Positions 42,801 to 54,800 of a DNA stretch of 64,000 bases are shown here, piece by piece. This DNA is from Ischnura elegans. Lineage: Eukaryota > Arthropoda > Insecta > Odonata > Coenagrionidae. Numbering within the stretch: the first letter of the stretch is position 1; each line of letters begins with the position of its first letter. Location of the stretch: the NCBI RefSeq assembly GCF_921293095.1, contig NC_060246.1, positions 114,184,941 to 114,248,940 on the forward strand. Direction: 5' to 3'. The translations under genes were made by a program, and so were the position numbers. The notes under the pieces were generated by a model. The model did not search any database, was not told the DNA's origin, and saw only the letters and a program-made list of their open reading frames with translations.

Positions 42801-45800
42801 TCACCAAGGAAGCAGTGCAAGTAGTTGGCGCAAAGAAGAAAGAAGATCATCACCGACAACGAAGGACAATGGTGATTACGACATTTAATAAGAACTTTGA
42901 ATAGAAAATATCAAGGAACTGATTGCTATGCCTCTTTATGAATTTTCTTGGCCGGTAATTAGATATTAGTTTTCTGAATTATCTTAGTCGATAGTTAGTA
43001 TTAGTAATTTTAAAGCCCCTGTTTGTCCCGAGGAGTATGGGAATCCTCATCAAGTGGAGTAATTGGTCCCTCTGAAACCCGTAAGAGATAGGGCTCGGGT
43101 AATGAGCGAAATCTGGGTAGTTGTTGCTCTAATAATTGTTTCCGATTTAAGTAATATTGAGAATTGAGCATATTGGAACTAAGGTTTGGAACTGAAATGG
43201 TCTAAAGAAGCCGTCGCTGCGTTTGCGACATTGAGGGACTTCTAGAGTGATTGACCTGTACTTCGGTACCTCGATTTCATTGAACCTTTTTTTGCATTCA
43301 AAATCAGTCATGCTTTAGAAGCAAGTATTGGCTCATTAGAATGCCACAAGCCACATGTAGTCACCTGCGCCAGCCGGTAATTAAACAATGCGGGGTGAGA
43401 CTACGGCGCCACCTAAGGGAATGCCTCTTGCTAGTGTTCTAAATATAGTACATATCTCGTTACGTATTTAGTTTAAAGGCTTTAATGGGTTAGCTGATAA
43501 TTGAAATTGGAATTGATATTGCCGCTGAAGGACCGATCTGCAATCGTGAGGCGCGGGTACCTTCCATTGAGCGAGTACAATTTTCCAAATCCCATACATG
43601 CCTGTAAAAACACTATAATGCAGACGCACTGTCTCGTAACCTTTCGGGAGTTGTTAACCTACGCTTGATTTTTGGGGGAATCAAACGTTGATATGGTACG
43701 AACAGGAAAACGATCCCGGGTGGAAAAATGAAGAGAGAGAGAGGGTAGATAGTTGTGATTTTAAAGAGGGAATATGTTTAAAATAAAAAAGGGATATTAA
43801 CAAGGGATGGGTCCCAAGAGTGTGAGGAATTTTCCAAGTCGACCGGGATTATCATAAGGGGTAATTGAAACCATAAATTTAATGACATAATATAGCATAC
43901 GCCGGCTAGGGAAAAGATTAAGGCATTAGTAAAACATATCCTTGAAAATTTTATTGAGCGTAAAAGAGTGAAAAATAACACAAACAATTGGTGTTTAGCG
44001 TGTAATGAGTGAAAGAAAACAAATTGAAGTGTGCCCATGTTGTCCTCATCTTATCCCCCCCTTAAATTCCTCAAGAAAACAGTGAACTGATATTCGCTAC
44101 GGCGACGAATAGTCACTTTGGATCTGTGTGAATAAACAATGGACTTAAAGCACAGCAAAGGAGGGTGATAAAAAGTGGAAAAGTGAAGTGAACATGTGGA
44201 ATAGAAGTGATATTGAAAATTTGAATGTATTTGGTTTTTTTATAGGACTTGACATACTTGTCATTTGCAAACATTTTCTTTCCAATTTACTCTGAATTAT
44301 ATCTTTTTGTGTTGTTTCGTTTTTAGTGATAATAAAAAAAGGGATTGAAAATATAGAAGTGAAACAGAATTAGGAATACGGACGATATAATGGTATTTCT
44401 TTGTTTCCTTGTGTATAAATACTTTTATTTTTTGTTGAATATTGCAATTTAACATGTTTTAAATTTATGTAATTAGCAGTGAATTATTTTGGTGTATAGG
44501 GAAATTTTAATGGTTAATTGTTTTTACAATTGTTTTTTCATTTGTATAAATGTGATCGATCTCGTGAGAGATCAATCAATTTTAATAAAGAAGGGAGTAT
44601 TGTAGTGATCCGGAAATGGAGGATTTCCATTTCCAAAATATGCATAAATATGTTGTTGTGTGACGTCTCAGAATAGCCAGCTGTGACAAACTATGCCTTG
44701 GGATTTGCACCTTTTCACTTTCTAGAACGCCTAACCTTCCTCTTCCCCTTCCTTTCCCCTTCCTCTTGGACGAAAACATCCTGGTTCCTCTTACCTATAT
44801 AATGGCACGGTGTAGATGCAATTGGTACTCGGGCACTCAACACGGACGCACTCAGGAACTCACTCAGTAACTCACAGTTGGAGTCGAAGCTCGGGCCGTA
44901 TGGCCCGTGCGACCTAAGCGCCTCGCTATCCACCCGTGCCATCACCGGCAGCTCCTCTCCTTCCCGAGACTTTTGGTAATGTTCTAAATTTTGGCTATTC
45001 TGGACGCACAAATTCATAATTACTTCATGCCTTTTGCTAGAATGGATTTTGATATTGGGTTTTTAAAAGGAAATAAACTTTGGGTAAAAACTTTAAATAC
45101 TTGTGTGTGATTATTCGCTTCCCGACACCAAGGGCAAGAACCCCCGCAACCCTTTTGTAAGGGTTGCGGGGGTTCTTGCCCTTGGTGTCGGGAAGCGAAT
45201 AATCACACACAAGTATTTAAAGTTTTTACCCAAAGTTTATTTCCTTTTAAAAACCCAATATCAAAATCCATTCTAGCAAAAGGCATGAAGTAATTATGAA
45301 TTTGTGCGTCCAGAATAGCCAAAATTTAGAACATTACCAAAAGTCTCGGGAAGGAGAGGAGCTGCCGGTGATGGCACGGGTGGATAGCGAGGCGCTTAGG
45401 TCGCACGGGCCATACGGCCCGTGCTTCGACTCCAACTGTGAGTTACTGAGTGAGTTCCTGAGTGCGTCCGTGTTGAGTACCAATTGCATCTACACCGCGC
45501 CATTATATAGGTAAGAGGAACCAGGATGTTTTCGTCCAAGAGGAAGGGGAATAGGAAGGTTAGGCGTTCTTGAAAGTGAAAAGGTGCAAATCCCAAGGCA
45601 TAGTTTGTCACAGCTGGCTATTCTGAGACGTCACACAACAACATATTTATGCATATTTTGGAAATGGAAATCTTCCATTTCCGGATCACTACAATACTCC
45701 CTTCTTTATTAAAATTGATTGGTCTCTCACGAGATCTATCACATTTATACAAATGAAAAAGCAATCATAAAAACAATTAACCATTAAAATTCCCCTATAC

Positions 45801-48800
45801 ACCAAAATAATTCACTGCTAATTACATAAATTTTAAACATGTTAAATTGCAATATTCAACAAAAAATAAAAGTATTTATACACAAGGAAACAAAGAAATA
45901 CCATTATATCGTCCGTATTCCTAATTCTGTTTCACTTCTATATTTTCAATCCCTTTTTTTTTATTATCACTAAAAACGAAACAACACAAAAAGAAATAAT
46001 TCAGAGTAAATTGGAAAGAAAAAGTTTATAAATGACAAAAATGCAAGTCCTATTGATTAAAAAAACTAAGTACGTACATATGTTCAATATCACTTCTATT
46101 CCACATGTTCACTTCACTTGTTCACTTTTTATCACCCTCCTTTGCTGTGCTTTAAGTCCATTGTTTATTCACACAGATCCAAAGTGACTATTCGTCGCCG
46201 TAGCGAATATCAGTTCACTGTTTTCTTGAGGAATATGGGGAGGATAAGATGAGGACGACATGGGCACACTTCACTTTGTTTTCTTTCACTCATTACACGC
46301 TAAACACCAATTGTTTGTGTTATTTTTCACTCTTTTACACTCAATAAAATTTTCAAGGATATGTTTTACTAATGCCTTAATCTTTTCCCTAGCCGGCGTA
46401 TGCTATATTATGTCATTAAACTTATGGTTTCAATTACCCCTTATGATAATCCCGTTCAACTTGTAAAATTCCTCACACTCTTGGGACCCATCCCTTGTTA
46501 ATGTCCCCTTTTTACTTTTTAACATATTCCCTCTTACAAAACCACAATTATCTATCCTCTCACTCTCTCTTATTCTCTCTTTTCATTTTTCCACCCGGGA
46601 TCGTTTTCCTGTTCGTACCATATCAACGTTTGATTCCCCCAAAAATCAAGCGTAGGTTAACAACTCCCGAAAGGTTACGAGACAGTGCGTCTGCATTATA
46701 GTGTTTTTACAGGCATGTATGGGATTTGGAAAATTGTACTCGCTCAATTGAAGTTACCCGCGCCTCACGCTTGCGGATCGGTACTTCAGCGAAAATATCA
46801 ATTCCAATTTCAATAATCAGCTAACCCATTAAGGCCTTTAAACTAAATATGTAGCGAGATACTATATTTAGAACACTAGCAAGAGGCATTCCCTTAGGTG
46901 GCGCCGTAGTCTCACCCCGCATTGTTTAATTACCGGCTGGCGCAGGTGACTACATGTGGCTTGTGGCATTCTAATGAGCCAATACTTGCTTCTAAAGCAT
47001 GACTGATTTTGAATGCAAAAAAAGGTTCAATGAAATCGAGGTACCGAAGTACAGGTCAATTACTCTAGAAGTCCCTCAATGTCGCAAACGCAGCGACGGC
47101 TTCTTTAGACCATTTCAGTTCCAAACCTTAGTTTCAATATGCTCAATTCCCAATATTACTTTAATCGGAAACAATTATTAGAGCAACAACTACCCAGATT
47201 TCGCTCATTACCCGAGCCCTATCTCTTACGGGTTTCAGAGGGACCAATTACTCCACTTGATGAGGATTCCCATACTCCTCGGGACAAACAGGGGCTTTAA
47301 AATTACTAATACTAACTATCGACTAAGAAAATTCAGAAAACTAATATCTAATTACCGGCCAAGAAAATTCATAAAGAGGCATAGCAATCATTTCCTTGAT
47401 ATTTTCTATTCAAAGTTCTTATTAAATGTCGTAATCACCATTGTCCTTCGTTGTCGGTGATGATCTTCTTTCTTCTTTGCGCCAACTACTTGCACTGCTT
47501 CCTTGGTGACACCACCGCTCTGGAAGCGAAGTGAAAGTATCCCGGCGACAGTTTGTCTCTGCGATGCCTCCGGCTCTGAAGGCGTTGGTCAGCGGTCGTT
47601 GTCCGTCTGAAAAGGTGCCTCCTCCGAAATACCGCATTATTATGACAGCTATTTTGGTTGCAGCTCTCCCGGACTTTACCGTTGCTCGCGAAAATATATG
47701 GGCGAGCAATTGCCACTCGCATCCACCGTTTACCACCAAGCTCTACTTCCCGAGAAAGTGTTTCATGACCTATCAAATATAGTATTTCTGGCGATTTAAA
47801 GTATTACGCGGAATTTAGTACCCAAAAAATTAGCTCTAGAGACGCAAAGAATGTAAAGTGAGCGTGATTATCGTTCCGACGCGTGTAAGGTGATCATAAA
47901 TGAGCCTTACACTACCTAGGCAGTAATCCCACAGTCTTTTGGGATGTAATTACCACTCCCTCCCACAGGGGGGGCTATGGCAAAACAATCCCACCGCTGC
48001 CACCATTGTAAGGGTTGCGGGGGTTCTTGCCCTTGGTGTCGGGAAGCGAATAATCACACACAAGTATTTAAAGTTTTTACCCAAAGTTTATTTCCTTTTA
48101 AAAACCCAATATCAAAATCCATTCTAGCAAAAGGCATGAAGTAATTATGAATTTGTGCGTCCAGAATAGCCAAAATTTAGAACATTACCAAAAGTCTCGG
48201 GAAGGAGAGGAGCTGCCGGTGATGGCACGGGTGGATAGCGAGGCGCTTAGGTCGCACGGGCCATACGGCCCGTGCTTCGACTCCAACTGTGAGTTACTGA
48301 GTGAGTTCCTGAGTGCGTCCGTGTTGAGTACCAATTGCATCTACACCGTGCCATTATATAGGTAAGAGGAACCAGGATGTTTTCGTCCAAGAGGAAGGGG
48401 AATAGGAAGGTTAGGCGTTCTTGAAAGTGAAAAGGTGCAAATCCCAAGGCATAGTTTGTCACAGCTGGCTATTCTGAGACGTCACACAACAACATATTTA
48501 TGCATATTTTGGAAATGGAAATCTTCCATTTCCGGATCACTACAGATGTAGTGTTGCAGTGAGGGGGGAGGGGTGGGGGGGTTGGGGGTCTGGACCTCCC
48601 CTGAATTACATAAACATGATTACTTTCATTCATCAAAGAAAATAAAATACTGCAGACTCCTGATTATCTGGCTGCAGTGTATCCGTGATGCGGCTTATCT
48701 GTGAATGAGTTTTACACTTCTTTGATATTTTCCTCGATCTATTTATTTAAATTTATTAAAAATTATTCGAAGGAAAAGCACCTGGATATTTTCATTTTAA

Positions 48801-51800
48801 CGCAAGCTAAACAGGGCTAATTATTTCCATTGGAATCCTCTTCGTAATAGGGAATTATTTTATTTACTTTTTGACAAGGAATGTTTCAAGTTAACTTGGA
48901 CGTCCGCTCTAGCATGCAGGGAAAAAGCTCTTGATTAACATTAGAAGATTCTTCAATAGTTAACCAATCGCAAATCAAGAGAAATTTTGTCTATGATCTA
49001 TAATTGTATAGCAAATGCGCAATCATTGCGGTAGCCTCGCATTCGGTTGAATATGGCCCAAGGCAACCGGAGATTTTGTCGCACTCAGACATATTTACAT
49101 CGTGACTAGTCAAGGTCAAACTGGATACGAATGGAATAGTAGAAGTGGATGTAGAGATGGAATGAGTTATGGCAGGCACTCACCTGCGTAGACGAATTGC
49201 CAAAAGCCCTAATTTCCTATAGCCGTGACGGGGGGAACGCAGACCCATTACCTTCACGGAAGCTCCGTGTTTATGTTATCTAAACATCACATTGCACAAA
49301 TGCAAGTGACCATGGAATCACGTCCCGCAGCAGTAGTATACCAGGAAACTTGCGCGTGATGCTATACATAGCGTGGTGCCTCACAATGTAGTTTCAGATG
49401 TTGCGCAAGGGTTTTGAAGTGTTCGTGCAAACCAATTTTCTGAATCCTTGATCTTGCAGACATGGGTACGGGGTTTTTGGAAACCAGGTATTATATGGAG
49501 CAGAAGGAATACGAGTGAAATCATGTTATCGCCGCTAAAAAGATCACGGTCGGGAAAAGATAGCAGAGACTGATTCTGGAAAGCAACCTAAAATAACAGA
49601 CGAAGCGCATAAATAATAATAAATTGTTTGGTTTACATGAATTATGAAAATTACATGAAATTAAAGCGAAAGTTTGGATTATTTGTGTTATCCCTTTATT
49701 CGTGCTGCCTCTCCCCATCATTAGCCATTAGGATAATCGGGAGTATGGTGTATTGAAAAATCATGAATTTACAAAACATTTCTTTGACAAATGAATTTTT
49801 TTTTATGATCAAAGTGTTAAAATTAGTTTAAATTCCTCTACTTTGTACCCTGTTTTTCAGACATTCCCCCCCCCCCTAGTTTATGGACTCTCCCCGAAAG
49901 AAATTCCAGGCTACCCCCCTGCTTGGATGGTTCATTGCTATTTACTTTCTTGTGAGAGATTCCTTCTGCCAATTAAGAGTCCACCCTGAACTTGTACACG
50001 AATTAGAATTCAAATGATGCCACCAAATCATGAGACGTGGGCGGCAACTTTCGTATTTTCTTGTTTTAAACTTTCAAGGGAAAGGCTGAATGAGGATTTT
50101 TTTCCTTTATTAACTCCTCTCCCATTTTCATTCACTGAATGATTTAAATGAATTGCAATATTGGGTCTGGGTCAACGAGCCGTTTTTGAAATCTCAAGGT
50201 TACTGTACACAACAGGAATAATTTTGCATCTAGTGCAAGGTAAGTTTAATGATAGAGGAATTTGTTCAGGGAGAAATTGTGATACTCACAGACAGGGGGA
50301 ATCATCTCCAGGCATCTTGCAACACAGTTCGCATGCTTTGGTGGGAGGGTCCTTGGGGCTAGGAAGACATTGGCAGGATTCAAGTCCGTACGCCAAACAT
50401 ATTGACCCAGTGCACTCCTGAAAAGCAATATATATTCACATTCTTAATATTCACAGCATTTTTCCAACTTCAGGGAAAAAAAGATTTCCCTGAACAAGAT
50501 TAAGAAGGAGGGGCACTTTTTCCCTGGGCACCAAGGATAGATATGATACAATGAAAGCTAAAATTGTTTTATAACAATACATTAATATCGATGATCATTT
50601 GCATATTTATATTAATGTCTGTCATAATAGGTCAAAGTTATGATTTGTTGTATTTCCTGGACTTGCATCCCAACTTATATAATCGTACATTTTTAACTAA
50701 ACTGGGACAAATTTATTTGTGATTTCTGTACTTTGGGTACAGCATATTGCTACAAAGGAAATAATGTTACTACGTAAATTTCTGTTTCAAATATCCTACT
50801 GCTCCTACAGCAATAAATATTATTTCTTCCTATTTTCTAATACATATAGAAATTATGCATTCAGTGCCATCAGGCACATGGCAAGAATGGGATGAAATAG
50901 TTAATGAAATCACTCACCCCCATAAAACAAACAAATTCATCATTGCATATAGTTTTGTTGGGCTTATTTGTAGACAGGGGACAATGAGGTCCACGACCAT
51001 TACAATAACTTGAATCACGGCATCCATTGTCATCTCGGCATTTATCTCCAAATCTCAGCTGGCAGTTGGTGGTACAACATGGACCCTGAGGATTACCAAA
51101 ATAGTCAGAATGAATCTTAAATGGTGATAAACTATGTTAAATTTTACATATTCGATAAAAACAAAACTTATTCAATCAGAGCTTGGTGCCTCAGTACTTC
51201 ACTACTTGAATCTTCCAAACAAGGTCCTTCATGGCTAGCACGAAGTTTTGATTTTAACCTTGGCTAAAAAATCATCAGCAACAAAAACAATATTTATCAT
51301 ATTACTTTCATGCCTACAATAAAAAATTCCCTTAAATAACAAGGGAATAACACAGAATCTGTCTGTCTGTCTTTCCTCTGATTTGAAAATTGGAATAGCT
51401 CCATGAATTTTCAAGGCATAATAAATATTACTGAATCGAATTATTATTTGAGAAATTTACAAAAATGAACATTTTCAGTTTCGACAACTACCAAGATTAC
51501 TAAAATATAATAATGAAAGTAGTTTCATTAATGCTCCTTAAATTGAGAGTCTTTACTTTCTGGAAACAAAATCGAGGCCAAGGGAATACTGGAGCTATTC
51601 CTTAAGAAATACAAATTCATGCCACTTATGAAAAAATAAACTCTGTATGAAACATGCTTATGATAACACCTATTTAGGTGCATAACCATATGTTTTGGAA
51701 TGTAAATTCACATGTAAGCAGCTAGATTGATAGAGATACCATTAGTTTAGATAAAAAATGTTGTGCATGAACATGCTGTTGTTATGAGGGTTTTTTTATG

Positions 51801-54800
51801 CAGTGAAGATGTTATACAATATACAATAATAGACCACTAAACCAAACTTAATATCAAATTATCACAATAAATTTATAATAGGTTTAAAAATAAAGTTGAT
51901 AATATGCAATTATGTACTTGCATTTTGACCACTGGCCACAGCCATTATTCTACCGGAGTTAAACATAAAGAAAAAATAAGCATCCCTAAGGTATCTATGA
52001 TAGAGATGAGCCTCCTTATTACAAAGTGCTTAAACGGGTTGAAATTCAAAGTTCAACTCACAATTGCTATGGCTTAATGTTAAGACAGAGCACCGACTGC
52101 ATTGCCAACAAGTTATCTAACAATAATTGATGTATACTCTGTGAAGGTTTTAGTTGAATCAAGAAATTTTTCCTAGCTTCATCAACTGATAACTGTCTAT
52201 TCTTACGGATGGTACATATAATTTTTATAATCAAATATCTATACTCATATTGACTATAAAGACAGCATGTAAATGTTTTCAGCTCCAAAACCTATGGTAT
52301 AGACCTCAACATAGAGAACTCACACCAAATCAATTATCCTCACCATTAAAAGCTCAATTAAGGTAAATGGAAATCAAATCCACCCTTCATGAACACACCT
52401 GCAATATACATGTACCCTTAAATGATCATTTAAGCCATGAGAACCTAATGGGAAACAGAAGATGGTACCAGTGAAATATGTACTTGGTTTTCCTACATGG
52501 CTTAGGAAGTCTTAACCTGCCACTCAGGAGATTCAAGAAACTTTCATATAGACAAAAATTGGATAGCATTTAGTTTGGACGGCCAGGTCCGTGGGGTTGC
52601 TAATGTATTGGTTTCCTACCCTATGTGTCCAGGTTCAAATCCTGGTGGTAGTGGAGATTTTGCAGACTTCCTGGTCCCTAATTAAGACCTTTACGGAGAG
52701 CACTTCAAGTCCAGTAGTCCATCCATTGAATGGCCACTTAGCTATGATCGCCTAGGCACCCTTCATTTAGAGTAAACTGGTGTCAATGTTGTTTTTCTTT
52801 CCACTCTCTCTCCCCTACTCTAACCTATGCTGCAAATGACCTAAGGTGTCGGTTGCCTCCTCCAAATACCTAACTATCCTAAATATTGTTAAACCAATAA
52901 TATTAATACTCTCTAATGAGCATGTGTGCTTAACATGGACCTAATAATAACCAGATCTGATTGAAATCAGGTCACAACTGAAATAAACTTGGTTTGATTC
53001 ATGCAGTTGGAGGCTGAAGGGGACTTCTTCATGTCCACTTCATTTGGGAGGGTGAGTTGGCGCACTTCCTGCAAAAACCCAACCTGTGATGGACTGCACA
53101 CACTCCTGGGGGTAAGCCTACAAGGCGGCTCATCGGGAGGGGGATAAGTCCTCATTGGGAAGCAGCAAGAATCTCGACAGTCTTCTTCCCAGCCACAATC
53201 ACACTCCTCACCCGACTCCACGACACCATTGCCACAGAGGGCAGCCTGGGGCTCTGTTCATGGAAAGAGTGAGACCATACCAATTAGAATTGGAAACATC
53301 ATGCATCCACTAAAATACAAACACTGAAGTAATGATTGGCATTAAGGCTTGACATAAGGTTAAGCAATATTAATGTCTCAAACATAAATACTCCAAGTAC
53401 TATTAACAATGGATACAAATTCTATGACAAAAAATGCTGAGATTGTTAGAAGTTCCAGCATTGGGGCTGAACTCTTTATTTCATTCAAAATCAAGACAGG
53501 GACAGCTTAAGCGGGGGATAAGGCCACCCCCTGAAATCATGAAAAAATTGAGAAACGGTGATCATTAAGGCAGCTCTTCAATACAAGTTTTTATTACACC
53601 ATTTCACCTTGTCAACAAATAATGTTAATAGATAATTATTGAATATTTATAAGCCATTGTCTAAGAAGATGCATTATCACTGAGAGGCAGTAGTGTAACT
53701 ATGGGTGGGGATTAGGGGATAGATCTCCCCCAAAGCCTTTGAGAAATAAAAAAAATTATTTAAAACTATTCTCTTGTTTTGACGTATAATAACTGCATCT
53801 GCTTAAAGTTGAATTTTAAGTGCCAAAGTCATGCAAAATTTTTTCCAGGCGTGCCATTTTTCAAAACTTTTTGTTGGGGCAAGCAATTTTCCTCCCATTG
53901 CCTGTTGGGGTGGGTCGCCCCCTCAGCACTCCTCAGCACCTCCCCCCAAAGCATATTCCTAGTTAAGCCACTGCTGAGAGGTATTGCATACCTCCAAGGC
54001 TTAGCGGAAAGTTGTGAACTGCTCACCCGAAGCATCGACCTTAATCTGCCCCTGAATCAAGCCACCCTTTTTTCAATCTATTTCTCTTCTTATTCTACCC
54101 TCATTTTTCAATCATAAATTCAATTTTATGGAAATTGGCATTATAAATTAGGAAAAAAAATGACCAGGAATCAATTGATAGAAGAACTTTCAAAGAACAG
54201 TTGAGATGCAAAATAGGTCCCAAACAGAGCTAAAAGAATTTTCCTCACTAACCTGTGAAACATCCTTTAACATTCCGTGCCTTTGCATTCAAAACTGGAT
54301 CAATACTTTTAAGGCTGCATGGAGAAAACTTGTTGTTGTTTTTCTTATCTCCTGAAGTTGCTCTGGCAAACATGATGTAATTGCCATCCTCACCTCCAGG
54401 TGTGCATAGCTCAGGATCATGCTGTAAAGTTAATAACAGATCATCAACCGAAGTAATACATTATGAACACATATTATTATCAATTATGGATGTAAAATCT
54501 GAATTAAATATGTACAGAAAAGGGGATATATGAAATGACAATATAGCGAGTAAGAGTCAGTCTGAAAATTTTTGCTTTGATCCAATTATAGAGAAAATTG
54601 ATGCTGCAAATTAAAGAATTATGTAACTGCTAGAGTTCATTTTGGATGGGATATTTACATACTACCACAATTTTTTTAGTACAAAACAATAAAATCTTCA
54701 AGAGAATTTGAGGTTATGTAAAATTTAAAGAAGATTAATAAGCCATCTACTTCACCGGAAACACTTAGGAATATAAAATATTTATGCATCAAAATGATGC

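Larger units (their letters stand above)
41748..45154 (+). mobile_element. Non-coding LTR retroelement, copy 1
   Basis: LTR (41748-42304), primer-site-like TGGTGGCAGCGGTGGGA directly after it, 2.3 kb interior without gag or pol, polypurine run AAAGAAGGGAG at 44587-44597, LTR (44601-45154). It must rely on enzymes of another element, like LARD/TRIM elements. The 4-bp target duplication and primer site suggest a Ty3/gypsy-type helper, by inference. Confidence 0.88.
45156..48544 (-). mobile_element. Non-coding LTR retroelement, copy 2, inverted
   Basis: Same family on the minus strand: 5' LTR 48007-48544, primer-site-like segment just below 48007, interior 45694-48006, 3' LTR 45156-45693. Both its LTRs lack the 9-bp segment and share a shorter C/T-rich tract, so it is a separate insertion product and not a plain inverted duplicate of copy 1. 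Confidence 0.88.
41740..49929. mobile_element. hAT-type MITE split by later insertions
   Basis: CTTGGATG occurs at 41740-41747 and at 49922-49929. With the LTR pair (41748-48548 including its second GATG) and the pogo element (48650-49750) removed, what remains between these duplicates is about 270 bp. It starts TAGTGTTGCAGTGAGG (diverged CAGTGGCGTAGCCAGG) and ends CCAGGCTACCCCCCTG, the size and ends of the window's other hAT MITEs. Confidence 0.75.
41196..50289 (-). other. kuz intron 9.1 kb, dominated by nested transposons
   Basis: Bounded by cysteine-rich exons. About 8.2 kb of it (41740-49929) is the nested stack of MITE, pogo element and palindromic LTR pair. The flanks 41196-41739 and 49930-50289 are plain intron sequence. 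Both splice sites of the intron are intact. Confidence 0.8.
53254..54252 (-). other. kuz intron, 1.0 kb
   Basis: Occupied mainly by a MITE inserted into another MITE (53497-54054). The remainder is plain AT-rich sequence. Confidence 0.75.

Noticed and set aside
42477-42888. Overlapping frames of about 100 codons in the LTR element interior
   Set aside because: Both strands are open with no gag, protease, reverse transcriptase or integrase motif; treated as non-coding.
44715-45017. 100-codon open frame antisense in the LTRs, repeated in several copies
   Set aside because: It recurs only because the LTR recurs; it is antisense to the LTR promoter, shifts in LTR 3 and 4, and matches no known protein.
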